Shown: positions 1-6,124 of the stretch, piece after piece
Layout: each line of letters starts with the position of its first letter
How positions within the stretch are numbered: position 1 is the stretch's first letter
NCBI GenBank assembly: GCA_900770205.1
Contig: CAAGJV010000019.1
Coordinates: 1-22,883, forward strand
Direction: 5' to 3'
Source: Desulfovibrionaceae bacterium
Lineage (GTDB): Bacteria > Desulfobacterota > Desulfovibrionia > Desulfovibrionales > Desulfovibrionaceae
Length of the DNA: 22,883 nucleotides
Notes under the pieces: model-generated
Databases searched by the model: none
What the model was told of the DNA's origin: nothing
What the model saw: the letters and a program-made list of their open reading frames with translations, nothing else
Translations under genes and position numbers: made by a program

Positions 1-761
1 AGCTCCCCGGAACGGAATTTTCCTCCTGGAAGCACAGGCCGGAGCCCCGCTGCCAGTATGACAGCGCCGAACAAAGCCGAACGCCTGTCTGCTCCCGTGC
101 GAAGTTCGGCCCTCCAGCCGCCCTGTTCACGGGTCAGCGCCGTCACTTCCGTTCCGAACAGGCACTCCGCACCTTCCAGAGGCATCGAGGCTTTAATGTC
201 TGCAGCATTCTCCATGGCGGGGAAAAGCGTTCCCAGCTGGTTGAGCATGCCGCCGGGCACAGCCCGCCTTTCCGCCACGGTTACAGGCACGCCAAGCCCT
301 GCAAGTGCAGAAGCGGCGGCCATGCCGGAAGGGCCGGCCCCCACCACCAGCACGCCCAGCGGGGAGGATGGCAGCTTTTCGGCACTCTTCAGACATTCAA
401 GCCGGGCAAAAGCCATGTTCACAAGGTCAGCAGCCTGCCTGGCAACCTTTTCCGAACCTTTTTCTCCAGGCCAGATGCACCCTTCGCGGATATCGGCAAG
501 TTCCGCCTTCATGGCAGGAAAAGCCTCCTTCACGCAGGAAAGAGCCATTTCCCCGCGAGCCCCGCAGGAACACGCAGCAATAACGGCTCTATCTGCAGAG
601 CCGGGGCGCATATCTTCCAGCGCTTTCCGGCAGGAGGCGCCATCGCAGAGCCTGTCTACCGCTCTCAGGCATACCGTGCCTCCAAGTGCTAAACGCAGAT
701 CCTCTTCCGTAAGGGAAGGAAGAAGCGTTCCCATACATGTGCAATACAGGCATATCTTCAT
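1..761 (-). CDS. HdrA-like FAD oxidoreductase, C-terminus cut by window edge
   Basis: The frame is open from the ATG at 761 to the left edge, giving about 253 residues and no stop. The N-terminal part matches the HdrA N-terminal domain: a Cys-rich start (CLYCTCMG) and a DRAVIAACSCGARGE segment resembling the heterodisulfide reductase A motif (VVAACSPRTHE). From about residue 135 there is a Rossmann FAD site (VLVVGAGPSGMAAA), then the acidic end of the ADP-binding fold (VTVAERR) and PGGML. Its ATG overlaps the TGA of the upstream flavoprotein gene by four bases (ATGA), so the two are translationally coupled. HdrA proteins pass electrons between flavin and FeS centres in the cytoplasm, and no signal peptide is visible. 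The family is clear. The partner and substrate are unknown, and the rest of the protein lies outside the window. Confidence 0.82.
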   Translation of the reverse strand, partial: MKICLYCTCMGTLLPSLTEEDLRLALGGTVCLRAVDRLCDGASCRKALEDMRPGSADRAVIAACSCGARGEMALSCVKEAFPAMKAELADIREGCIWPGEKGSEKVARQAADLVNMAFARLECLKSAEKLPSSPLGVLVVGAGPSGMAAASALAGLGVPVTVAERRAVPGGMLNQLGTLFPAMENAADIKASMPLEGAECLFGTEVTALTREQGGWRAELRTGADRRSALFGAVILAAGLRPVLPGGKFRSGE

Positions 762-2014
762 GCGTTCCCTCCCTTTTCTTCCAGAGATGCACGGCAGCGC
801 TGTGCCACAGCGGCCGCCGCTGCCGCACCTTCTATCACGGCTCCCGCCACATCCACAGGTTCAGCGCAAAAACCGCAGGAAAGAGGCCGGCGTTCCGGCT
901 GCGAGGCCTGCTTTACAGGAACATTTCCCGGCAGAGGGCATTGCGCCAGGCCTCCATTCACCACAACCATATCGAAAAGTTCGCCAATGGCAGAACCGGT
1001 GTCGGCATCGTCATAGCGCACGCCTATGCCTTTTTCCGCAGCCCGTACAAGCCCGGGACGGGAACGCACAAGGCGTATTCCTTCCGCCTTGCCGGCGTTC
1101 ACATAGGCTTCCTGCCCTGCGCCGGAAGCGCGCAGATCGGTATAGAACAGCGTGATATCAAGGTCGCTCTGGCGGCGCTTGAGCCAGCGGGCCTGCTTCA
1201 TGGCATGCATGCAGCACACCGCGGCACAGTAAGAAAGATGCTTCACATCTCTTGCACCGGCACACTGAACGAACGCAATACGCTTCACCTTTCTTCCATC
1301 GGAACGGGTAAGCAGGGTTTTCCGGCCGCTGCTCTCGCCGTGCCAGGCTTCAAACTCCATGGCTGTGCATATATCAGGGTGAGAGCCGGATCCGAACTCA
1401 GGCGCATGGAAAAGCTCTCCGGGCCGAGGCTCCTCAAAGCCGGTCGCATAAATAACATCCGCCACAGGAACGGAAAGCGTACGGGAGCTTCTTTCAAGGC
1501 TTATGGCCTGTACAGGGCAGGCACGCACGCAGGAGCCGCATTTATCGCAGCGGGCGGCATCAATCATCATGGAAGGAGCCTTGGCCGGGTCCCATGTCAT
1601 GCCCTTGTCACGCGGAAGTACCGCGCCTTTTTCGCAGGCCTCGGCGCACAGCCCGCAGAAAAGGCAGGCGGCCGGGTCAATAGAAGGCGCATTCACCCGT
1701 ATTTCGGCCGTTGTTTCTTCTCCATCGGTGGAAAGCCCGGCAAGCTCGGCGTGGAGCAGAACAGAAATAAGCGGAGAATCGTAGCAGGCCCTTGCCGTAG
1801 ACCACGCAGGGCAGAAGGCGCAGTGATCGGTGGGGTACACCTTATCAAGCCGCATCACCTGCCCGCCAAGATACGCGCGTCGTTCCACCAGAAGAACAGG
1901 AACATTAAGCGCTGCCAGGCTGAGCGCCGCCTGCATTCCGGCTACGCCTCCGCCCACAACAAGAACGGTTCCCTTCTTCACTTCCTTTTCTGAAAAATTC
2001 ATGGTTTCAAGCAT
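758..2014 (-). CDS. HdrA/QmoA-like FAD oxidoreductase with two [4Fe-4S] motifs
   Basis: This 418-residue cytoplasmic flavoprotein has an N-terminal FAD site (VLVVGGGVAGMQAA, residues 17-30) and the HdrA-type GGQVMRLDKVYPT segment followed by C65/C68. An inserted ferredoxin domain carries two classical motifs, C117/C120/C123/C127 and C156/C159/C162/C166. Further on, FVQCAGARD and YCAAVCCMHAMKQA match the conserved HdrA/QmoA signature around FIQCVGSRD and YCSRVCC. It is shorter than full HdrA (about 650 residues) and lacks the N-terminal HdrA domain, which the following gene carries. It sits 9 bp downstream of the NapG-like ferredoxin gene and overlaps the next gene by 4 bp. An electron-transfer flavoprotein role, possibly as a bifurcating or confurcating partner, is inferred from the family. 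Confidence 0.88.
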   Translation of the reverse strand: MLETMNFSEKEVKKGTVLVVGGGVAGMQAALSLAALNVPVLLVERRAYLGGQVMRLDKVYPTDHCAFCPAWSTARACYDSPLISVLLHAELAGLSTDGEETTAEIRVNAPSIDPAACLFCGLCAEACEKGAVLPRDKGMTWDPAKAPSMMIDAARCDKCGSCVRACPVQAISLERSSRTLSVPVADVIYATGFEEPRPGELFHAPEFGSGSHPDICTAMEFEAWHGESSGRKTLLTRSDGRKVKRIAFVQCAGARDVKHLSYCAAVCCMHAMKQARWLKRRQSDLDITLFYTDLRASGAGQEAYVNAGKAEGIRLVRSRPGLVRAAEKGIGVRYDDADTGSAIGELFDMVVVNGGLAQCPLPGNVPVKQASQPERRPLSCGFCAEPVDVAGAVIEGAAAAAAVAQRCRASLEEKGGNA

Positions 2015-2023
2015 AGTCTACTC

Positions 2024-2716
2024 CTATTTGCTCAGGCCCCAGGCCTGGCTGAGCTTTTCCATGCGTTTGTCGCACCATTCTCTGAAGGTCTTCTGAGGGA
2101 TGACCTCGGTACGGCTTTCCAGCTTCTCCATGACTTTTTCCTTGGGCGGATCAAATCGCTTTATCTTGCTGGTATCCACAGTAAGAGCGCCGCGTTCCGT
2201 TTCTGGGCAGCGCCGCAGACATGCGCCGCAGCCGGTGCATTTCTTTTCATCCACTACGGGCCAGCGGCGTTTCTCAAGCTTAATGGCCTTGAACTGCCGG
2301 CAGGCATCCACGCAGACCTTGCAGCGCCGCTTATTCAGATACGTCAGGCAGGCATCCTTGTGAATAACAACAACGCCCATTCTCAATTCCTTCTCCGCCA
2401 CCTTGGCCAACGCGCCGCTGGGGCATGCGCGCATGCAGTCCATGCACTGGATACATTTGTAGATATCGAGAATAGGCGTACCTGTATTGGCTATGCCATC
2501 GGTAATATGCGCCACACGAAGAGCCGCAGGCTCACAGGCATCCACGCAGCGCAAGCAGCGCTGGCATCTGGCCAGGAACTCAGGCTCTGTCAGCGCACCC
2601 GGTGGACGAAGAAGATCATCTTTCCCCGATGCAAGCCCCACCATGCCGGACAATCCGCCGCCAATAACAACGGTGCCGGCAACGACTTGTAAAAATTTTC
2701 TGCGATCGCAGCCCAT
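2024..2716 (-). CDS. NapG/MauM-like polyferredoxin with twin-arginine leader
   Basis: The protein has 230 residues. It starts with a Tat-like leader (CDRRKFLQ, Arg5-Arg6, then a hydrophobic Gly/Val-rich stretch to about residue 28) and continues with an RPPGA segment, as in NapG. Four [4Fe-4S] sets follow: C51/C54/C57/C61, C88/C91/C94/C98, C123/C132/C135/C139 and C160/C163/C166/C170. The spacing of the third set is irregular, as in NapG. NapG proteins move electrons at the periplasmic face of the membrane. Here the neighbours are an AOR enzyme and cytoplasmic-type HdrA flavoproteins, so side and partner are uncertain. The ATG at 2716 has a GGAGG ribosome site six bases upstream. The C-terminal 50 residues are charged and have no recognised motif. 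Confidence 0.85.
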   Translation of the reverse strand: MGCDRRKFLQVVAGTVVIGGGLSGMVGLASGKDDLLRPPGALTEPEFLARCQRCLRCVDACEPAALRVAHITDGIANTGTPILDIYKCIQCMDCMRACPSGALAKVAEKELRMGVVVIHKDACLTYLNKRRCKVCVDACRQFKAIKLEKRRWPVVDEKKCTGCGACLRRCPETERGALTVDTSKIKRFDPPKEKVMEKLESRTEVIPQKTFREWCDKRMEKLSQAWGLSK

Positions 2717-2743
2717 GCATGACCTCCAAAACTCTGGTCTTGC

Positions 2744-2763
2744 CTAAGAAGCTAACCTCTTAG
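2744..2763. promoter_or_regulatory. Short dyad upstream of the NapG-like gene
   Basis: CTAAGA and TCTTAG form a perfect 6-bp inverted repeat with an 8-bp spacer, 28-47 bp upstream of the minus-strand start at 2716. It could be an operator or a leader hairpin. No convincing -35/-10 pair was found beside it, so function is uncertain. Confidence 0.25.
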
Positions 2764-2836
2764 ATTATCACTGCAAATGACGGCTTACTTTCCCTGCAGA
2801 AACAGAATGAACCGCCCCTGCCAAAGAAACGCACAA

Positions 2837-2885
2837 ACTGTCTGCCGGCGCATTCTCCATGCTCCGGCAGACAGTCATTTTTTTT
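2837..2885 (+). terminator. Long hairpin with T-tract between AOR and the NapG-like gene
   Basis: A perfect 12-bp inverted repeat (ACTGTCTGCCGG at 2837-2848, CCGGCAGACAGT at 2864-2875) encloses a second 4-bp stem (GCAT/ATGC) with a TCTCC loop. Eight T residues follow on the plus strand (2878-2885). It is shaped like an intrinsic terminator, but the T-tract serves plus-strand transcription while the flanking genes run on the minus strand. Minus-strand transcripts leaving the hairpin meet only a short run of U, so it may act there as a partial terminator or as an mRNA-stabilising 3' end for the AOR transcript. Confidence 0.6.
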
Positions 2886-2919
2886 CGCTGTTACAAAATT
2901 ACTCTATTATCCCAACCTG

Positions 2920-4707
2920 TTACAGGCAGAAATCCAACCCGTACTTCTTCAGACATTCTGCGGTAGGCACACCGTTATCGTCCCATCCGAAGTAGGCATA
3001 GTAATCGTCCTGAAGTTTCTTCACCTGTTCAGGCGTCCATTTGGAACCGGCCTTGGGCCCTTCGGGCATGGGCTCATAGGCTCTCGGGAAGGGCATATCG
3101 CTTTCGCGGTTGTCTCCGGCTTCTCGGTGGCTGTAGGCACGCTGCAGGGTAATGATGCGGCGGCCGATAATGTCGAATTCCGCCTCGGTCATATCCCATC
3201 CGCAGAGAGGATTCAGCATGTCGATAATATTGGTGTTCGCCTTCTTGCCCCATGTTCCGGGCACAAAGTAGCAGAAGCAGCAGGAAGAACCAACCACGCG
3301 GTCTGCCACGCCCTTCGGGGTATTGCCATCGGTATGGGCTCCGCCGCGGGGGCCGAGGGTATAGGTCGTCATCTGGCCGCGGGCCGTGCGCGGATCCCAT
3401 GCGGCAATGCCCTGCTTGCGGGCAACGCAGGCATACTTGGGCGCATCACCGCCTATCTGCTGGGCCATGGCGTAGGAACCCTGCCCGAGCAGAGCGCCGG
3501 CCTTGCCCTTCTTGTAAGCAATGGCTTCAAAAAGCTGGTAGGCCGCGTCAAAGTTGCCCCACTCGGCATCAATGCCGTCGATATCTTCCTTCTTGAGAAT
3601 GCCACGCTGAATAAGTTCCATGGTGAAGGAAACGGCATTGCCGGCGCCGATATTGTCGAGCCCGAGGGCATCGCACAGCTCGATAAGCGGCATGGTATCA
3701 TCCAGCGTAGCCATGCCGAGGTTGGAACCTTCCATAACGCCGGATTCGTATTCCGGCCCTTCGGCAATGAGTCCCTCATGCTTTTCCGTTCCGCGCAGAA
3801 CGCCGAGCTTCATGCAGTGCACCTGGCAGCCGGGGCATGCCGTATGCTTCTGCCAGAAGGTACGGGTCGATTCTTCGGAACCGATGCCGGCAACGTCGGG
3901 GTAATAGCCCGTCTGGTAGTTGCGGGTGGCAAGGTCGGTATCGAACCAGCCGTTCTGGTCGAGGGAAAGAGCCGTGCCGAACTGGCGGAAGCCGGGAGCG
4001 CGGTCGTTCTTCGCGCACATTTCAATGGCGTTCTCCGCCGCGGCATGAAAGCCTTTCGGATCGGCAATCGGCACAAACCCCGTGCCGTAAACGGCCACGC
4101 CCTTGATATTCTTGCTGCCCATAACGGCGCCGCCGCCAAGTCGCCCTGCCGCCTTGAACCGTTCAGACATGATGCAGGCGATAGGAACGAGATTTTCACC
4201 GGCAGGCCCGATAACCATGCAGTAGGCATCAGGGTTCTGGATCTCTTCCTTGAGCATCTCTTCCGTTTCAAAGGTGTCCTTGCCGGCCATGGCAGAGGCA
4301 TCTCCTATTTCCACCTTGTCGTCATGGATGGAAATATAGGAAAGGCTGGGGGCCTTGCCGCGCATGATGATCATATCATACCCGGCCCAGCGGAGAGCAG
4401 AGGTAAAGCCGCCGCCCACATAAGCGTTGCCAAGTCCGCCGGAAATGGGGCTTTTAAAGTTCACCGAAAGGCGTGCGCCGGGGCATTCTGTTCCGCAGAG
4501 AGGGCCGGAAGAGAAAATAAGCAGGTTTTCAGGAGAAAGAGGGTCTGTCCCCTTGGGGATTTCCGTCCACATATAATAGGTGGCAAGCCCGGTACCGCCA
4601 AGGAACTTGCGGGCCAGTTCAGGGTCGTATTCACGAACCTTATGGGTACCCGTTGTCAGGTCGATATCAAGGATCTTACCGAAATGTCCGCCTTTATGAT
4701 TTGCCAT
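2920..4707 (-). CDS. Aldehyde ferredoxin oxidoreductase family tungsten/molybdenum enzyme
   Basis: At 595 residues this is full length for the AOR family, whose members use a bis-pyranopterin W (or Mo) cofactor and one [4Fe-4S] cluster. The N-terminal AOR domain starts with GKILDIDLTTG (10-20), then FLGGTGLATYY (35-45) and SPISGGLGNAYVGGG (86-100). Three cluster cysteines are C291/C294/C298 (CPGCQVHC). The first pterin-binding loop motif DxxGLD is D346-D351. The second loop, normally DxxGxC followed by F, appears as SSCCFCYF (474-481), with Ser where the Asp is expected. Substrate cannot be read from sequence; family members oxidise aldehydes or related compounds. It has no signal peptide but follows, after 5 bp, a Tat-signal polyferredoxin gene, which recalls the E. 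coli YdhV/YdhX pairing and AorA-AorB of Aromatoleum. A GGAGG ribosome site precedes the ATG. Confidence 0.93.
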   Translation of the reverse strand: MANHKGGHFGKILDIDLTTGTHKVREYDPELARKFLGGTGLATYYMWTEIPKGTDPLSPENLLIFSSGPLCGTECPGARLSVNFKSPISGGLGNAYVGGGFTSALRWAGYDMIIMRGKAPSLSYISIHDDKVEIGDASAMAGKDTFETEEMLKEEIQNPDAYCMVIGPAGENLVPIACIMSERFKAAGRLGGGAVMGSKNIKGVAVYGTGFVPIADPKGFHAAAENAIEMCAKNDRAPGFRQFGTALSLDQNGWFDTDLATRNYQTGYYPDVAGIGSEESTRTFWQKHTACPGCQVHCMKLGVLRGTEKHEGLIAEGPEYESGVMEGSNLGMATLDDTMPLIELCDALGLDNIGAGNAVSFTMELIQRGILKKEDIDGIDAEWGNFDAAYQLFEAIAYKKGKAGALLGQGSYAMAQQIGGDAPKYACVARKQGIAAWDPRTARGQMTTYTLGPRGGAHTDGNTPKGVADRVVGSSCCFCYFVPGTWGKKANTNIIDMLNPLCGWDMTEAEFDIIGRRIITLQRAYSHREAGDNRESDMPFPRAYEPMPEGPKAGSKWTPEQVKKLQDDYYAYFGWDDNGVPTAECLKKYGLDFCL

Positions 4708-4712
4708 GGTGC

Positions 4713-5459
4713 TTACCTCCGTTCGCCTTCCGTGTTAGGATAATACAGAGATTTGATGAGGCCTTCCACGGCGTCATCAGGGGTAACGTCACGGAAGCTG
4801 CGGTGGATGCCGCCCCCGCGGGGATCCGCACGCAGAACTTCGCCCGTTTCGCGAGCCTGGCGCTGACAGGCCTTCACGCACTGGGGGTCACCGCCGCAAA
4901 GGTCACAGAACAGCGGCAGGCCGGTGCGGACATTAATGCGAAGGTACTGGGGCGGGCAGGCTTCCACGCACTTATTGCATTTAATGCCAAGGCAGAGCTT
5001 TTCATCGTGGAATTTGATGACGTTGGTTTCCTTATCCTTGTAGATGGCCTTCTTGGGAGTGACGGGGCAGGCTTCCACGCAGGGAGCGTCGGCGCAGTGC
5101 CAGCAGATCATGGGAACATCCACAATGCCTTTCACGCGGCGCACATGAATGCGCGACATGGAAGGCTGAACCACGCCTTCGTGGTAGAGGCTGCACGCAT
5201 ACACGCAGCTGTTGCAGCCGGTGCAGTTCTTGCGCAGAACAAGCAGAGACTTGGCCGGCGGCGTGGCAGGCTTCGGAGCAGGGGCTGCTGCCGGGGCAGG
5301 GGCAGGCGCGGCTGCGGCTTCCTTCGCTGCAGTGAATGCCATGGCGGCAGGCACGGAAACGGCGACAGAGGCCATGGAACCGCGCAGGAACGTACGCCTG
5401 CTCAGAGAGGGTTCGGTCTTTCGGGAATCCGCTGACGGCTTCTCATTTTCCGCTTTCAT
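4713..5459 (-). CDS. Tat-signal four-cluster polyferredoxin, likely AOR electron-transfer subunit
   Basis: The 248-residue protein has a textbook Tat motif (SRRTFLR, residues 20-26), a hydrophobic core ending near residue 45, and an Ala/Pro-rich linker to about residue 70. Four cysteine sets of the DmsB/HycB type follow: CTGCNSCVYAC (C79-C89), CWHCADAPCVEAC, CLGIKCNKCVEAC and CDLCGGDPQCVKAC. These would hold four [4Fe-4S] clusters in a wire. The gene is the first of the minus-strand group and ends 5 bp before the AOR start, so the products probably form a complex. The Tat signal implies export of the folded subunit, with the AOR either carried along or left in the cytoplasm; sequence cannot decide. 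An AGGAGA ribosome site precedes the ATG. Confidence 0.9.
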   Translation of the reverse strand: MKAENEKPSADSRKTEPSLSRRTFLRGSMASVAVSVPAAMAFTAAKEAAAAPAPAPAAAPAPKPATPPAKSLLVLRKNCTGCNSCVYACSLYHEGVVQPSMSRIHVRRVKGIVDVPMICWHCADAPCVEACPVTPKKAIYKDKETNVIKFHDEKLCLGIKCNKCVEACPPQYLRINVRTGLPLFCDLCGGDPQCVKACQRQARETGEVLRADPRGGGIHRSFRDVTPDDAVEGLIKSLYYPNTEGERR

Positions 5460-5572
5460 AGGGTTCTCCTGGCTTTATGAAAAATGGTATACAGGCAATG
5501 GCAACCCTTTTTCAGGGTATGTTTTGATTTTACCGTATCACCTTTGCCTCTTTGTGCAAGAGAAAAATGCAC

Positions 5573-5606
5573 TTTTGAAATATGCTTTTTTTAGCATATT
5601 CAAAAA
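5573..5606. promoter_or_regulatory. AT-rich palindrome upstream of the polyferredoxin-AOR genes
   Basis: AATATGCT (5579-5586) and AGCATATT (5593-5600) flank six T residues. With a one-base bulge the symmetry extends outward through TTTTGA and TCAAAA. It lies about 120-145 bp upstream of the minus-strand start at 5459 and has no adjoining terminator-type T-tract, so a protein operator is more likely than a terminator. The ModE-like regulator encoded next door is a natural candidate ligand, but the sequence does not match the E. coli ModE site closely. Confidence 0.45.
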
Positions 5607-5661
5607 GATACGGGCAGCGCCCCTCCATAATCCTCCCCCTCTCCTCAATTCTCAAAGGCAT

Positions 5662-5700
5662 AAAAAAGGCTCCCACACTTTCTGCATGGAAGCCCTTTTT
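5662..5700. terminator. Bidirectional intrinsic terminator after the ModE-like gene
   Basis: GGCTCCC (5668-5674) pairs with GGAAGCC (5688-5694), seven pairs including one G-T wobble. The hairpin is flanked by six A residues on the left and five T on the right, so both strands see a U-tract. On the minus strand it lies about 60 bp after the stop of the ModE-like gene and would separate that unit from the polyferredoxin-AOR genes. Confidence 0.7.
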
Positions 5701-5758
5701 GCGTTCGACCGCGAGTTTAACACGGCTCCGCGCTGCATAAATCCAAAAAGGTATTTTT

Positions 5759-6124
5759 CTACCGTCCCACTTCTACGATCTCAAAAATGGCGGCATCCAT
5801 TTTCTTCACCTGTTCCTGCAGGCTCGCCTTGCAGGCACAGTCTAATGCCTGAAAGGTCTCGAGTATTTTCTTTGCCTCTTCAGAAAGCTTCATCCCTTTC
5901 TGCCTGTCGCTCGGGCTTTCCAGGAGAGAAACGCCCATGGCCTCTTCCGCCCTGCGTATGCGCCCCCATGCCCCGCGATAAGGAATGCCGAGGCTTTCCG
6001 CAGCCTTCTTCAGGGAGCCTTTTTCCTCTATTCTCTGCAGAAGCGTGAAAACTCCGTTGCCAAGCACATAATCTCCATCATGCTCAAGCCAGAGCCTGTA
6101 ATGGAGCTTTACAGGAACCTTCAT
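5759..6124 (-). CDS. ModE-type winged-helix regulator, DNA-binding domain only
   Basis: At 121 residues it matches the N-terminal domain of ModE: LWLEHDGDYVLGNGVFTLLQRI (10-31), then GSLKKAAESLGIPYRGAWGRI (36-56) containing the helix-turn-helix with the conserved SYRxAW-like PYRGAW, then the wing (LLESPSD). ModE controls molybdate or tungstate uptake and molybdoenzyme genes. Full ModE adds C-terminal molybdate-binding (TOBE) domains, which are absent here, so the effector is unknown. The usual Gly-rich wing is replaced by SPSDRQKGM. Its ATG overlaps the stop of the short AOR paralogue (ATGA), implying coupled translation. Regulation of the neighbouring tungsten/molybdenum genes is inferred from family and position. 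Confidence 0.85.
   Translation of the reverse strand: MKVPVKLHYRLWLEHDGDYVLGNGVFTLLQRIEEKGSLKKAAESLGIPYRGAWGRIRRAEEAMGVSLLESPSDRQKGMKLSEEAKKILETFQALDCACKASLQEQVKKMDAAIFEIVEVGR

Larger units (their letters stand above)
5460..5758. other. Intergenic region between the ModE-like gene and the AOR cluster
   Basis: This 299-bp stretch has no supportable gene. It holds the bidirectional terminator at 5662-5700, the AT-rich palindrome at 5573-5606, and an imperfect GTGCA...TGCAC inverted repeat just upstream of it (about 5554-5572). The transcription start of the polyferredoxin-AOR genes must lie here or be supplied by read-through. On the minus strand TTGCAC followed 21 bp later by TAAAAT is too widely spaced for a good sigma70 promoter, which would fit an activator-dependent promoter. 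Confidence 0.6.

Noticed and set aside
58..1993. Long plus-strand open frames opposite the HdrA-like genes (58-1155 and 737-1993)
   Set aside because: They are antisense to clear flavoprotein genes, show no recognisable motif, and arise from the codon bias of the true minus-strand frames.
2888..2927. Two CTGTTACA copies around the AOR stop codon, with a similar CTGTTACACA at 15051
   Set aside because: The motif is short, one copy includes coding sequence, and spacing is not regular, so chance is a sufficient explanation.
3127..4743. 538-codon plus-strand open frame opposite the AOR gene
   Set aside because: The minus strand encodes an AOR with all family motifs; the plus frame has a low-complexity His/Ala/Gly composition typical of an antisense shadow.
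5525..5540. TGAT...ATCA dyad considered as an FNR or CRP/HcpR site
   Set aside because: The half-sites are separated by eight bases, which fits neither the FNR nor the CRP spacing.
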